Counted from the stretch's first letter, positions 1 to 9,446 are shown. The stretch is 64,000 nucleotides of DNA from Desulfofundulus salinus (GCF_003627965.1 NZ_RBWE01000001.1:2108572-2172571); one strand, 5' to 3'. Made by a program: numbers and translations. Notes: generated from the letters alone by a model not told the origin.

Positions 1-77
1 CGTGCCGGGGTAAAATATTTTTGCCACTGCCCTAAAACGGCCTATTCATCTCTACTTCCGAACATCGCAATTGGCTC
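1..77. repeat. Left copy of a perfect 77-bp inverted repeat
   Basis: Bases 1-77 are identical, base for base, to the reverse complement of 20784-20860. Identity stops at base 78. The repeat could extend left beyond the window. It ends 6 bp from the spo0M stop codon. It has no ORF and looks like a transposon end or a small mobile repeat, but no transposase adjoins it. Confidence 0.95.
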
Positions 78-83
78 GTATAA

Positions 84-881
84 TCAGCAACTGGGTTCCT
101 TTCCGGTTAAGTGGCTTTTGTCCACCGGCCTCAAAGCGTCCCATAAACGCCGGATAATCCTTTCCCCAATACACTGGTGGGCCGGCGTTCCATCGGAACG
201 GAACATTTCCTGATAGGGAATGGCCACGGTGAAATAATTGTCGGCATCAAGATTACCCAGCAGGTCAACCTTTGCCTTCATGTGAATACGTAGCCCGTCC
301 TCTTCGTTTACAAAAATCATTTCAATGTGTTCAATGTGGCGAAAATCCGCCGGCGTGCCCGGACCGGAACAAAACTTAAACACCTGCTGCCGGGAGGTAG
401 AGGTAAGGCCACAGGAGGCAAAACCCAAATGCCAGGATAAGGCTTCCCATACGGCAGTGATAGCCGGGGAAGGCTTTATGGTCAGTTCGATCATGCGGGT
501 GACATCGGGGGCAAAGGCAATCACCACCTGTACACGCAAAAAACAACGGTGGTGATCACTGCTGATGGCCAGGTTCAGGGGCAGGTGCAAGGTGAAAGGT
601 AATTCCATCGTTTCGCCCGGATGTACGGTTACTTCCCTGGCCAGTTCCATTTTGGCCGCGCTTTCCCTTTGCCGGCGACGTCCCTTCCCCCCATCCTCCC
701 CCTCGTACCATTCCTCCAGTAATTCCAGCTGTATCCCCTTGATGCGCCGGGAAGTTCTTACCGCTTTCAAGAAAACTTCCCCTTGTACCGTGCCTCCCTG
801 GACATACTCCAGGAACGGCAAACGCACGTCCAGGGAGAGATCGGGGAAAACTTTCCCTTTTAAGTTATTCCATAAACTCAA
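84..881 (-). CDS. spo0M: Spo0M-like sporulation-control protein (arrestin fold)
   Basis: A protein of about 265 residues resembling the Spo0M (SpoOM) family, arrestin-like beta-sandwich proteins that affect Spo0A-dependent sporulation in Bacillus. The N-terminal half carries the typical hydrophobic beta-strand pattern (residues about 20-60: a VRLPFLEYVQGG stretch, then VQGEVFLKA). I prefer a TTG start at 881, directly after a strong purine-rich GGAGGGAGGG site; an open frame continues to a TTG at 899. Its 3' end stops 6 bp from the left inverted-repeat copy, so the last few residues may have been changed by that insertion. The assignment rests on recalled family features. Confidence 0.75.
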   Translation of the reverse strand: MSLWNNLKGKVFPDLSLDVRLPFLEYVQGGTVQGEVFLKAVRTSRRIKGIQLELLEEWYEGEDGGKGRRRQRESAAKMELAREVTVHPGETMELPFTLHLPLNLAISSDHHRCFLRVQVVIAFAPDVTRMIELTIKPSPAITAVWEALSWHLGFASCGLTSTSRQQVFKFCSGPGTPADFRHIEHIEMIFVNEEDGLRIHMKAKVDLLGNLDADNYFTVAIPYQEMFRSDGTPAHQCIGERIIRRLWDALRPVDKSHLTGKEPSC

Positions 882-914
882 CCCCCACCCTCCCTCCAAT
901 AAATTGGTCTCTTG

Positions 915-1208
915 CTAATTATTCGCTGTGGGAGCAAGTAATTCCTGCCCTTGGCAAACAGAAGTTAAGGCAAGATGTGCAATGGTTTCCACATCAAGGG
1001 GCAAACCGATACGCAAAAAATTTTCCACGCAGCGAATGGTCACATCGTCCATTATTTCCAGGGCTGTGGGAATAACCCCGACACCAATTATGGCGGTGAT
1101 GGTCCAGGCCGCCTCTTCGACAGTAATGACACCGGGCTCCACTATGGCCAACATCTCAGCAGGGTCTATTTTAACAATGATGTCACCTAACCTTATCCTG
1201 CTTTTTTC
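915..1208 (-). pseudogene. Remnant of a GlcD-type FAD-linked oxidase gene
   Basis: The open frame (first ATG at 1154, frame open up to a stop at 1209) joins two separate parts of a glycolate-oxidase GlcD-like protein. The first, VKIDPAEMLAIVEPGV, resembles the FAD-binding region. The second, IPTALEIMDDVTIRCVE followed by IGLPLDVE, resembles the C-terminal FAD-oxidase region. Roughly 150 residues expected between them are absent, and the tail then diverges. There is no convincing ribosome-binding site. I read it as an internally deleted, decayed gene; a novel 79-residue protein is the less likely alternative. Confidence 0.6.
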
Positions 1209-1224
1209 TCAAACATCTTGAAAT

Positions 1225-1250
1225 AAAAAACCTGCCGGGAAGGCAGGTTT
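1225..1250 (-). terminator. Intrinsic terminator after the 105-residue hypothetical gene
   Basis: On the minus strand AAACCTGCC and GGCAGG form a stem with a short TTCCC loop, followed by six T residues (1225-1230). It lies just after the stop of the gene at 1258-1575. Confidence 0.8.
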
Positions 1251-1257
1251 AATTCGG

Positions 1258-1575
1258 TTAAGCCGTCACTCTGAATGAGCGGGTCGATTCCAGTGGCTCT
1301 ACCAACGTAACCCGGGAGCCATGTTCGACTGCCCAGAGAATCTGAGATACGAGGCTGCCCACATCTCCTTCCCGGATAGATTTGGCCGGCAAGGCCAGGG
1401 GAAGGCAGAACTCCGGGCGATCGGCATAGCGCAGGCAGACCTGCAGGTGCAACCGCTCCCCCACGGAACGAAGCGGGGCAACGCGCGTTATCCGCCCATC
1501 CCGGGACGACAGCTCGTCCTGGACCTGAGCCAGCAGGGCATTCAGGCTAGAGTCCCACAGACCGCCGCTGTACAT
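1258..1575 (-). CDS. Hypothetical protein, 105 residues
   Basis: I do not recognise this protein. The ATG at 1575 is 7 nt after an AGGTG site; an in-frame GTG at 1584 is possible. The product is soluble and mixed alpha/beta by composition, with no signal peptide, membrane segment or cysteine motif. It is followed by a good terminator, which argues for a real transcription unit. Its neighbours (a decayed oxidase gene and a structured RNA) give no functional clue. Confidence 0.55.
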   Translation of the reverse strand: MYSGGLWDSSLNALLAQVQDELSSRDGRITRVAPLRSVGERLHLQVCLRYADRPEFCLPLALPAKSIREGDVGSLVSQILWAVEHGSRVTLVEPLESTRSFRVTA

Positions 1576-1800
1576 AAAAGACACCTCACTCCATGCTCTG
1601 GGCTTTCTTTTATTATATTAATCGAGCCATGGCGGGGTAAATTTTCTAAAGGCCAACAACATAAATGAAGCACCTAACTGACAGCAGAAAAGTTAAATGG
1701 TAAACTTTGAGGGGGCCTGGCCGCAATAGTCTCTTCTTTTGCCATTCAACCGACTTTAAAGCAGTTTAAACGGAAAAAAGCAATTTGGTTTTATTTACCA

Positions 1801-1828
1801 TTGAAGTAGTTGCATATAACCTGATAAA
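1801..1828 (+). promoter_or_regulatory. Candidate sigma-A promoter for the structured RNA
   Basis: TTGAAG (1801-1806), 16 bp, GATAAA (1823-1828) would start transcription near 1836. A second reading is TTGCAT (1810-1815), 17 bp, TAATAA (1833-1838). Both are imperfect. The surrounding stretch 1576-1800 is AT-rich and I see nothing else in it. Confidence 0.4.
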
Positions 1829-1835
1829 AGGGTAA

Positions 1836-2290
1836 TAATACGAACAACAGGGTCGGTAATGGCCGAGCCAAGACTGCTACAGGGTCGCAAATGGCTCTGT
1901 AGCAGTCGGCCAAAGGTTGATATCGGGTCACATTGGCTCGATATCAGCCGGCGGGCAGATCAATGGAGGTTCCGGCAGGCTCGGCAGCAGTCCGAAGGAC
2001 TGCTGCCGGGTCGTAAGGGATATCCATTGATCGAGCTAAGATCAGTACAGGTGCCGGAGTATTTTTGTCGGCTACGACTAAAATAGAGAGGTCTGGTGCA
2101 GTCGAGAGATTGCATCAGGCTTCCCAGGTATCTGCACTGGTCGAGCAAAGGTCATTACGGGTTCCGTAATGGTCCGCGGTAGCCGAAAGGTTACCGTGGG
2201 CTATGCAGGGATGCGTAATGGCTGTAGCGCAGGTCATTACCGGCTCGAAAAAGAAACCCTTCTCCAATGGAGAAGGGTTTCTTATTTATA
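1836..2290 (+). ncRNA. Candidate large structured non-coding RNA, class not recognised
   Basis: No plausible ORF covers this stretch, but it folds by eye into a closed multi-helix RNA. P1 is 1850-1864 with 2232-2246 (15 bp, including three G-U pairs). P2 is the hairpin 1872-1907 (15-bp stem). P3 is the hairpin 1915-1949 (15 bp). P4 is 1958-1967 with 2023-2032 (10 bp), enclosing hairpin 1978-2012 (16 bp, GAA loop). P5 is 2040-2052 with 2130-2142 (one mismatch), enclosing hairpins 2053-2072 and 2089-2122. P6 is 2150-2174, P7 is 2175-2198 (GAAA tetraloop) and P8 is 2200-2228. An intrinsic terminator follows. Many pairs are G-U on this strand and would be A-C on the other, so the plus strand is the transcribed one. 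The pairing GGGUC with GGCUC recurs in P1, P2, P3 and the P4 hairpin. Lacking their signature sequences, it is not tmRNA, RNase P RNA or 6S RNA. Ends are approximate. Confidence 0.75.
2251..2290. terminator. Bidirectional intrinsic terminator between the structured RNA and ileS
   Basis: A 15-bp stem (2251-2265 with 2269-2283) has a 3-nt loop. On the minus strand a T-rich tract (TTTCTTTTTC) follows, terminating ileS. On the plus strand TTTCTTATTTAT follows, terminating the structured RNA. The two transcripts converge here. Confidence 0.85.
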
Positions 2291-2331
2291 GTGCTGCAGG
2301 TTTTAAAACTGATGGTGCGCCAGTCCCGCGT

Positions 2332-5115
2332 TTACCCCAGTGTTCCCACGACGTCCACACAGCGGGGGCACAGGGTGGGATGCTCCTGGTGCCGGCCAAC
2401 GCCGGGGTGATACATCCAGCACCGCTCACATTTTTCTCCCGGCGCCCTTTCCACCACCACCGCCAGCCCCGGGATTATTTCAGAAACCACCGCCTTTTCC
2501 GGCAGGTCCCCGGTCCACTTTTTAAGCTCCACGGCGGAGACGATGAAAATGGTAGGTAAATCCTGGACCCTGGACAGAAAATCGTACATTTCCTCCCGGG
2601 CGTACAAGATCACTGCAGCCTCCAGGGAGTTGCCGATTACTTTTTCCCGCCGGGCCGCCTCCAGGGCCCGGGTAACCTCTCCCCGCACGGCCAGCAGGCG
2701 TTCCCACCTGGACTCCAGCTCTACATCCAGGTAATCTTCGTTAACCTGGGGCATGTCGGTTAACTGTACACTTACCGGCGCATCCTTTTCTTTCGGGGCA
2801 TAGCGCCAGATTTCCTCCGTGGTAAAGGCCAGAATAGGTGCAAGCAAGCGTACCAGGGCATGTAATACCTGGTAGAGCACAGTCTGGGCCGCCCGGCGTT
2901 CCGGGGATTGGGCGGAGGTGGTGTAGAGCCGGTCTTTAATCATATCCAGATACAGCGCGCTCATATCAATGGTACAGAAGTGATGAATGGTATGGAAAAC
3001 CACATGGTACTCGTAATCCCTGTAGGCAGCCAGCACCCGCTCCATCATCCGGTGCAGGCGCAAAAGCGCCCAGCGATCCATCTCGGGAAGCCGGTCATAA
3101 GGTACCTGGTCGCCGGGTCCGAAGTCATACAGGTTCCCCAATAAAAACCGGCAGGTATTGCGGATCTTGCGGTAGGCTTCGGTCATTTGCTTGAGAATGT
3201 TCTGCGATACCGCCAGATCACCCCGGTAGTCGGCAGAGCTCACCCACAGGCGCAAAATATCGGCACCCATTTGATCGACAATCTTCAGGGGATCGATTAC
3301 ATTACCCAGGGATTTGCTCATCTTACGGCCCTGTTCATCAACCACAAAACCGTGAGTAAGCACAGCCCGGTACGGGGCCTGACCCCGCACCGCCACCGCC
3401 GTGGACAGGGAACTGTTAAACCAGCCCCGGTGCTGGTCGCTGCCTTCCAGGTAGAGATCCGCCGGCCAGCGCAGTTCCGGCCAGATGTCCGGTTGCTCCA
3501 GCACGCCCACGTGGGAAGTGCCGCTGTCAAACCAGACATCCATGATATCGGTTTCCTTGGTAAACTCGCCGGCCCCGCAGGACGGGCATTTGAACCCGGA
3601 AGGAAGCAGTTCCGCCGCTTCCCGCACAAACCAGACATCCGAACCGTGCTCCTTGAACAATCCCTGCAGGTGGGATATGGTTTCTTCGGTAATAATTTCC
3701 TTGCCGCAACCGGTGCAGTAAAAGATGGGTATGGGAACGCCCCAGGTCCGCTGCCGGGAAATGCACCAGTCGCCGCGGTTGGCCACCATATTGTAAATGC
3801 GCTCTTCTCCCCAGGCCGGGATCCAGCGCACCTGGCGGATGGCCTCCAGAGCTTTCTGGCGAAAGCCCTCAATAGAAGCAAACCATTGTTCCGTAGCCCG
3901 GAAAAAAACCGGCCTTTTACAACGCCAGCAGTGGGGGTACTGGTGGTTTATGGTATCGCTTTTAAGCAGTTTACCCCTGGCCCTTAACTCGGCAATGATG
4001 CCCTCGTTGGCGTCCGTATAAAACTGTCCGGCAAACTGCCCCGCTTCCCCGGTAAAACGCCCCCGGCCGTCAATAGGAGACAGGATGGGCAAACCGTAGC
4101 GCTGCCCCACCAGGTAGTCTTCGTGGCCGTGGCCCGGAGCAGTGTGCACGCAGCCGGTACCGGCATCCAGGGTAACGTGATCCCCTAAAATGACCAGGGA
4201 ATCCCGTTCAATAAAGGGATGCCCCAGAACCACGCCCTCCAGGTCACTGCCGGCAAACTCTTCTTTAATGGTCCAATCATTGAGTCCCACAGCCCGGGCA
4301 AAAGAAGGCAGCAGTTCTTTAGCCACCACATATTCCTCTTCCCCGGAGGCCACCAGAACATAGGTAAAATCGGGATGCAGGCAAACGGCCACGTTGGCAA
4401 TTAACGTCCAGGGAGTGGTAGTCCAGATGACCACCTGGCTGCCCGCCGGCAAACGCCCCTTTCCATCCTTTACGGGAAAACGAACATAGATGGACGGGGA
4501 CTTTTTATCCTGATATTCCACTTCCGCCTCAGCCAGGGCCGTTTCACAGGTGGCACACCAGTAAACGGGTTTTAAGCCCTTGTAAATGTAACCCCGGCGG
4601 GCCATTTCCCCGAAGACGCCAATTTGCGCCGCCTCATAGTGGGGCATCAGGGTGAGATAGGGATGCTCCCAGTCTCCACGCACGCCCAGGCGCTTAAACT
4701 CCTGCCGCTGGACGTCCACAAATTTCAAGGCGTATTCCCTGCACTTGTGCCGGAACTCCACCGGGTGAACGGCATGCCGGTTTAACCCCAGGTTTTTAAT
4801 GGCCTGCTGTTCAATGGGCAACCCGTGGGTATCCCAGCCAGGCACATAGGGGGCATCGTAGCCGGCCATGGAGTGATACTTGATTACAATATCCTTGAGC
4901 ACCTTGTTCAGGGCAGTCCCCAGGTGGATGTGCCCGTTGGCGTAGGGCGGCCCGTCATGCAGAATAAACTTGGGCCGGCCGGCATTTTTTTGCTGTACGA
5001 GGCGGTAAATATTAATTTCATCCCAGAATTTTAAAATCTCCGGTTCCCGTTGGGGCAGATTGGCCCGCATGGGAAAATCGGTTTTGGGCAGGTTTAAGGT
5101 CTGGCTGTAATCCAT
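2332..5115 (-). CDS. ileS: Isoleucyl-tRNA synthetase
   Basis: A class I aminoacyl-tRNA synthetase of 927 residues that charges tRNA-Ile in the cytoplasm. The HIGH-type motif is HIHLG near residue 63 (in PPYANGHIHLGTA), and the KMSKS loop is intact (GRKMSKSLGN, near residue 600). A long editing domain lies between them. The C-terminal zinc site CERCWMYHPG...CPRC near residues 895-920 is present, as in bacterial IleRS. Its own promoter and an isoleucine T-box leader lie upstream, and a bidirectional terminator follows. In related genomes ileS closes the ylm/divIVA group; here about 19 kb of accessory DNA lies between them. Confidence 0.98.
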   Translation of the reverse strand: MDYSQTLNLPKTDFPMRANLPQREPEILKFWDEINIYRLVQQKNAGRPKFILHDGPPYANGHIHLGTALNKVLKDIVIKYHSMAGYDAPYVPGWDTHGLPIEQQAIKNLGLNRHAVHPVEFRHKCREYALKFVDVQRQEFKRLGVRGDWEHPYLTLMPHYEAAQIGVFGEMARRGYIYKGLKPVYWCATCETALAEAEVEYQDKKSPSIYVRFPVKDGKGRLPAGSQVVIWTTTPWTLIANVAVCLHPDFTYVLVASGEEEYVVAKELLPSFARAVGLNDWTIKEEFAGSDLEGVVLGHPFIERDSLVILGDHVTLDAGTGCVHTAPGHGHEDYLVGQRYGLPILSPIDGRGRFTGEAGQFAGQFYTDANEGIIAELRARGKLLKSDTINHQYPHCWRCKRPVFFRATEQWFASIEGFRQKALEAIRQVRWIPAWGEERIYNMVANRGDWCISRQRTWGVPIPIFYCTGCGKEIITEETISHLQGLFKEHGSDVWFVREAAELLPSGFKCPSCGAGEFTKETDIMDVWFDSGTSHVGVLEQPDIWPELRWPADLYLEGSDQHRGWFNSSLSTAVAVRGQAPYRAVLTHGFVVDEQGRKMSKSLGNVIDPLKIVDQMGADILRLWVSSADYRGDLAVSQNILKQMTEAYRKIRNTCRFLLGNLYDFGPGDQVPYDRLPEMDRWALLRLHRMMERVLAAYRDYEYHVVFHTIHHFCTIDMSALYLDMIKDRLYTTSAQSPERRAAQTVLYQVLHALVRLLAPILAFTTEEIWRYAPKEKDAPVSVQLTDMPQVNEDYLDVELESRWERLLAVRGEVTRALEAARREKVIGNSLEAAVILYAREEMYDFLSRVQDLPTIFIVSAVELKKWTGDLPEKAVVSEIIPGLAVVVERAPGEKCERCWMYHPGVGRHQEHPTLCPRCVDVVGTLG

Positions 5116-5161
5116 CAGTAACCACCCCAGTTTACGTATAATAGCTCAAGTGTGTCCGGCT

Positions 5162-5448
5162 AAAATAGAAAAAATCCCGCCCCAAGGGACGGGATTTTCC
5201 CGCGGTACCACCCTTATAGACAGGTTAACGTTCACTAACCTGTCCCCTCGTTTTGCCGGTAACGGCGGCCAGCCGTCCGGGCCTACTAAACGGGGGTAAT
5301 CCCGCCGTTCAGCCGGCGCCTCCCGGGTGATTTTCGCCATGGTTTCCTGTACCCGGTTTCCAGCTTCCCCGGGCTCTCTGCAACAGGAGGGACCTGGCTA
5401 CTCGTCCCGCTCACAGGCTTTGCAACATAAGCTTTTGCAACATAAACA
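5162..5448 (-). promoter_or_regulatory. T-box leader (isoleucine) controlling ileS
   Basis: The minus strand carries the T-box sequence AGGGTGGTACCGCG (5201-5214). It is followed by a terminator hairpin (AAAATCCCGTCCC / GGCGGGATTTT, 5171-5198) with a T-rich tail. Upstream, Stem I sequences AGAGAGCC...GGAAGCTG...ACAGG are visible. The triplet ATC (5329-5331, in GAAAATCACCC) sits where the specifier codon is expected, matching isoleucine. Uncharged tRNA-Ile should stabilise the antiterminator and turn ileS on. Confidence 0.95.
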
Positions 5449-5454
5449 ACAAGT

Positions 5455-5484
5455 ATTATACACAAAAAATAGGGATCAGGTCAA
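5455..5484 (-). promoter_or_regulatory. Sigma-A promoter of the ileS T-box transcript
   Basis: On the minus strand TTGACC (5479-5484), an 18-bp spacer and a perfect TATAAT (5455-5460). Transcription should start near 5448, just before Stem I of the T-box. The stretch from here to 5598 holds nothing else I can recognise. Confidence 0.8.
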
Positions 5485-5598
5485 CATGCCTGGGCCATTC
5501 CCCAGTAGGATCTCCAAGCTTTGGTCAATGGCCTAACTTTGCTCCCACTGTTTATATGGGCCTCGCACTTCAATGCTCATCCTTGGATTCTGAATTTT

Positions 5599-6759
5599 TT
5601 ATCTTAAGTATTCAATAGCAAAATTACAATAAAAACCTATTGCCTCAAGGAGCTTTGAAATTTCTATATACTCATTTGGCTGATGTGCCAGCCTGGCCTC
5701 TCCCGGCCCGAATATGAAGAAGGGTAGTTTTGTGGGAGGAATTAAGACTGCCGCATCAGTATAGTAGCTAACCCCCTCTATTGCAACTTCCCTCCCCAAG
5801 GTCTGGCTGGCAACTTTTTCTCCCATCTTTACAAGTTCATGGTTCATAGGGGTATCAACGGAAGGCCTATCATTTATAATTTCTACTTCAGCTTCAAGAC
5901 CTTGTTCTTCCAATATGTCCTGTATGTCCCTCAGTATTTCCTGATGAGCCATTCCCGGTACAGTACGTATATCCACCGTCAGCACACACTTATCGGGAAC
6001 AACATTGGTTTTTATACCGCCGGAGATTGTCCCTATATTTAACGATGGTTTACCCAATAAAGGATGCTCCATGAATCTGAAATTATATCGTTGTAGTTCG
6101 TTAATCAAAGTGTTCATCATCAGGATGGCGTTTTTCCCTTCCTCAGGCATAGAGCCATGGGCGGTCTTACCGTAGGTAGTTATCTTTAACCACAAGGCCC
6201 CTTTCTCCGCAACATAAATATTGTTATTGCTAGGTTCACCAATTATTACTGCCCCTACTTTATTCAAAACACCGCCCTGCAGGAGACGCTTGGCGCCCAC
6301 GCTATCCACCTCTTCGCCAGCGGTGCCGGCCACAATGAGATCTCCAGCCAGTTCAACCCCTGCTGCTTTGAGTATACCGGCAGCCATGATCATAGCCACT
6401 AAGCCGCCCTTCATATCAGCGGCTCCCCGCCCGTAAACCCTATCCCCAATAATTTGACCAGACAGTGGATCATATTCCCATCCCACGTCCCCCGTAGGAA
6501 CAGTATCCAGATGGCCGTTATATAAAAGTGCCGGTTTATCCCCTCGCCCCTTCAGTACTCCTACTACATTGGCACGATTTTTTTCTAGGGACTCGACCAT
6601 AACTTCTAGACCCATCATCCTCATCTGTTCGGCTAGGTACAGAGCTAGGGGTTCTTCATTTCCGGGAGGGTTTACGGTATTTATTTGTATAGATTTTACC
6701 AGAACATCGAGTATTTTTCCCTGGTCCATGTATTCACTAGCCGAAATGTGCGAAAACAT
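5599..6759 (-). CDS. M20-family metallopeptidase (ArgE/DapE/ACY1 type)
   Basis: A dinuclear-zinc amidohydrolase of 386 residues. The metal ligands and catalytic acids are visible: GHLDTVP (His, with catalytic Asp), GRGAADMKGG (bridging Asp), GEE near residue 145 (general-base Glu and metal Glu), the GEPS segment and AHQPNE near the C-terminus (His). The dimerisation lid lies between about residues 190 and 300. Family members remove acyl groups from amino acids (acetylornithine, succinyl-diaminopimelate, N-carbamoyl or N-acyl amino acids); the substrate cannot be read from sequence. Its start follows the nitrilase-like stop by only 2 bp, so the two probably act on the same amide or N-acyl compound. 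Base composition looks more AT-rich than ileS. Confidence 0.9.
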   Translation of the reverse strand: MFSHISASEYMDQGKILDVLVKSIQINTVNPPGNEEPLALYLAEQMRMMGLEVMVESLEKNRANVVGVLKGRGDKPALLYNGHLDTVPTGDVGWEYDPLSGQIIGDRVYGRGAADMKGGLVAMIMAAGILKAAGVELAGDLIVAGTAGEEVDSVGAKRLLQGGVLNKVGAVIIGEPSNNNIYVAEKGALWLKITTYGKTAHGSMPEEGKNAILMMNTLINELQRYNFRFMEHPLLGKPSLNIGTISGGIKTNVVPDKCVLTVDIRTVPGMAHQEILRDIQDILEEQGLEAEVEIINDRPSVDTPMNHELVKMGEKVASQTLGREVAIEGVSYYTDAAVLIPPTKLPFFIFGPGEARLAHQPNEYIEISKLLEAIGFYCNFAIEYLR

Positions 6760-6761
6760 TT

Positions 6762-7664
6762 TTATACCTCCATACTTTTTAGATTTAACATGTCAACAAA
6801 GCATGCCTTTGACAATTCCCTCAAGACGAGGAACCTTTTCAGATCTCTGAGATAAGGGATTCTTCTACGTTGCTCTGTTATCTCAGCCAGATCCACAGTG
6901 GCAACAATTGCCTCATCATCGTTTTTAGCCTCCATTAAAACCTTACCCTGTGGGTTCACTATCCGAGAGTGACCGGCAAACTGGGTATCCTTTTCCTGAC
7001 CAGATCTATTGGCGGCAATTAAAAACAACCCGTTTTCCAGCGCTCTGGAACGGGTAGCAAGATCCCACGCATACAACCTGGGTAATCCAAAGGCCGACGG
7101 ATAAAGGAGCATATCTGCCCCCTTTAAAGTAAGGATGCGAGCACTTTCGGGGAACCCTACCTCATAACATATCTGTATTCCGACCCTACCAAAGGGAGTA
7201 GGAAAAACCGGGTATTCCTCGCCACAGGCCCACCGCAGTTGCTCCCTATCCCAGAGGTGAACTTTGCGATAAGTGCCGATTAGCCCCTCGGGGCCAATTA
7301 AAAAAGCCGTATTATAAACTACTCCCCTCTTTACACCCACTTCCATGATGGTACCAGCCAAGAAAACCTTCTTTTCCCGAGCATACTTTCCTAATTGTTC
7401 TACAGCGTAACCCGGTATGGTCTCGGCAAGGGCAAGATCTTCTTCTTCAACACGGTAACCTGTTAAAAAAAGCTCAGGCAAAATAATAAGCTCTGCCCCC
7501 TTGCTCCGGGCATCATCAATCAAAGTTAATGCTTTTTGCAGGTTCTTTTCTTTATTTCCCGGGAAACATTTCATTTGTACCGCTGCTACCGTTATCGGAT
7601 TGGTGCTCAAATTCTCATCCCCCTCTTTACCTATTAAAGTATTCGCCTTAACGAACCAGTTCAT
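6762..7664 (-). CDS. Carbon-nitrogen hydrolase (nitrilase superfamily)
   Basis: A nitrilase-fold amidase or carbamoylase of about 300 residues. The catalytic triad is visible: Glu in LPELFLTGY, Lys in YRKVHLWD and Cys in IQICYEVGF. Such enzymes hydrolyse linear amides, N-carbamoyl amines or ureido acids. The ATG at 7664 overlaps the end of the chemoreceptor gene by 17 bp; an in-frame TTG about 57 bases further in, preceded by AGAGGGGG, is an alternative start. It is followed almost directly by the M20 peptidase, suggesting a two-step breakdown of an N-substituted amino compound. The substrate is unknown. Confidence 0.9.
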   Translation of the reverse strand: MNWFVKANTLIGKEGDENLSTNPITVAAVQMKCFPGNKEKNLQKALTLIDDARSKGAELIILPELFLTGYRVEEEDLALAETIPGYAVEQLGKYAREKKVFLAGTIMEVGVKRGVVYNTAFLIGPEGLIGTYRKVHLWDREQLRWACGEEYPVFPTPFGRVGIQICYEVGFPESARILTLKGADMLLYPSAFGLPRLYAWDLATRSRALENGLFLIAANRSGQEKDTQFAGHSRIVNPQGKVLMEAKNDDEAIVATVDLAEITEQRRRIPYLRDLKRFLVLRELSKACFVDMLNLKSMEV

Positions 7665-8592
7665 TAGCCTGCTTTTTTAAAACTACTGTCAAATTGCTCA
7701 GTTCATTAACTGCAGCACTTATCTCTTGAGTTGAGGCAGCCTGCTGTTGAGCCGCCGCCGATATTTGTTCAATCGCGTGCGTCAAATCCAGAATAGAGCG
7801 TTGTATTTCCTGCAGTGCTTGCATAACTTCTTTTGCCGAACGCTGTGTATTTTGAGAAAGGTTACGTATTTCCCCTGCTACTACATTAAAGCCACGTCCT
7901 GCATCACCTACCCGAGCTGCTTCAATAGCCGCGTTTAAACCCAGCATGTGAGTCTCCTCGGCAATATCCCGTATTAGGTTCACTATGCTATCTGTTTTTC
8001 TGACTTCATCCTTGAGAGCTTGAGCAGTACTATTCAAGTTTTCCGTAGTGGCCGCCAACTCCTCTGTAGTAGCGGAAAGATTAGTTATAGCCGTTGCAAT
8101 AGTGTTAACCTGGTCTTCCATCTTCTCCGCCGCTGCCATCAGATCTTCCTGGCGGTCAATGGGAGAGGTTATGGCCAGCGCACCAACTACTTTACCCGTA
8201 GCGGGGTCAGTTATAGGATATGCTATGCCAATATACGGAATACCGTAAACTTCTTTTCCCACACGCATGACAACCCTTTGCCTTTTTTTCAAAGCCAGAG
8301 CTGTTGCACTCCCCTCTCCAAAGGCATCTCCCGCCTTTAAAGGAAGGCGAACGCTACCGTGGTTACAGTATATGCACTGTTCCAGGTTCGAAACATATAA
8401 ACCAACTTCCTCGCCCAAAAGCCCCTTGATAAAGGGTGCCAGCTCCAGCGCATAGGAAAGGAGGTCACGTGATGGTAATGATAGCGAGCCTTCATTTTTT
8501 TCTTCAACGGAAACATGTGAAAAATTCTCTTCTATTAAACGTTCTGCTTCTTGTGTTTTAGGTGCCTGTTTATAGAAAAATGAGAAAAACAT
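7648..8592 (-). CDS. Soluble methyl-accepting chemotaxis-type receptor
   Basis: A cytosolic chemoreceptor-like protein of about 314 residues with no membrane segment beyond a hydrophobic N-terminus (MFFSFF). Residues about 40-160 form a small sensory domain (an EQCIYCNHG segment and [19 protein letters not shown], a GAF/PAS-like pattern). The C-terminal half is a short signalling coiled coil with the conserved hairpin tip ([21 protein letters not shown]). It lacks a C-terminal NWETF-type methyltransferase tether. I chose the ATG at 8592, with a GGAGGG site upstream; the frame is open to 8730. Being in the same operon as two hydrolases suggests it senses their substrate or product. Confidence 0.85.
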   Translation of the reverse strand: MFFSFFYKQAPKTQEAERLIEENFSHVSVEEKNEGSLSLPSRDLLSYALELAPFIKGLLGEEVGLYVSNLEQCIYCNHGSVRLPLKAGDAFGEGSATALALKKRQRVVMRVGKEVYGIPYIGIAYPITDPATGKVVGALAITSPIDRQEDLMAAAEKMEDQVNTIATAITNLSATTEELAATTENLNSTAQALKDEVRKTDSIVNLIRDIAEETHMLGLNAAIEAARVGDAGRGFNVVAGEIRNLSQNTQRSAKEVMQALQEIQRSILDLTHAIEQISAAAQQQAASTQEISAAVNELSNLTVVLKKQANELVR

Positions 8593-8732
8593 AAATGGAA
8601 GCACCCTCCCTCTGAAAAAATAAAAGCACGGCCGCCGGAGATGGTTAACCTTTGCTTCCCGCGGCGGATAGTACCATTCTTCTTTGTATAACGCTAGTTG
8701 GAAAAATGAAACAGGCTGGAAGAAAGTCAAGA

Positions 8733-9446
<714 letters not shown>

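Noticed and set aside
1859-2148. ORFs read through the structured-RNA region on both strands
   Set aside because: They are short, lack ribosome-binding sites and follow stem sequences; the G-U pair bias points to RNA.
1850-2250. CRISPR array or attC-like integron sites
   Set aside because: The repeated parts are hairpin strands of unequal size and spacing; there are no identical repeats with uniform unique spacers and no integrase or cas gene nearby.
3187-3987. A 266-codon plus-strand ORF
   Set aside because: It lies antisense within ileS; the synthetase motifs and signal are on the other strand, and the plus-strand product looks random.
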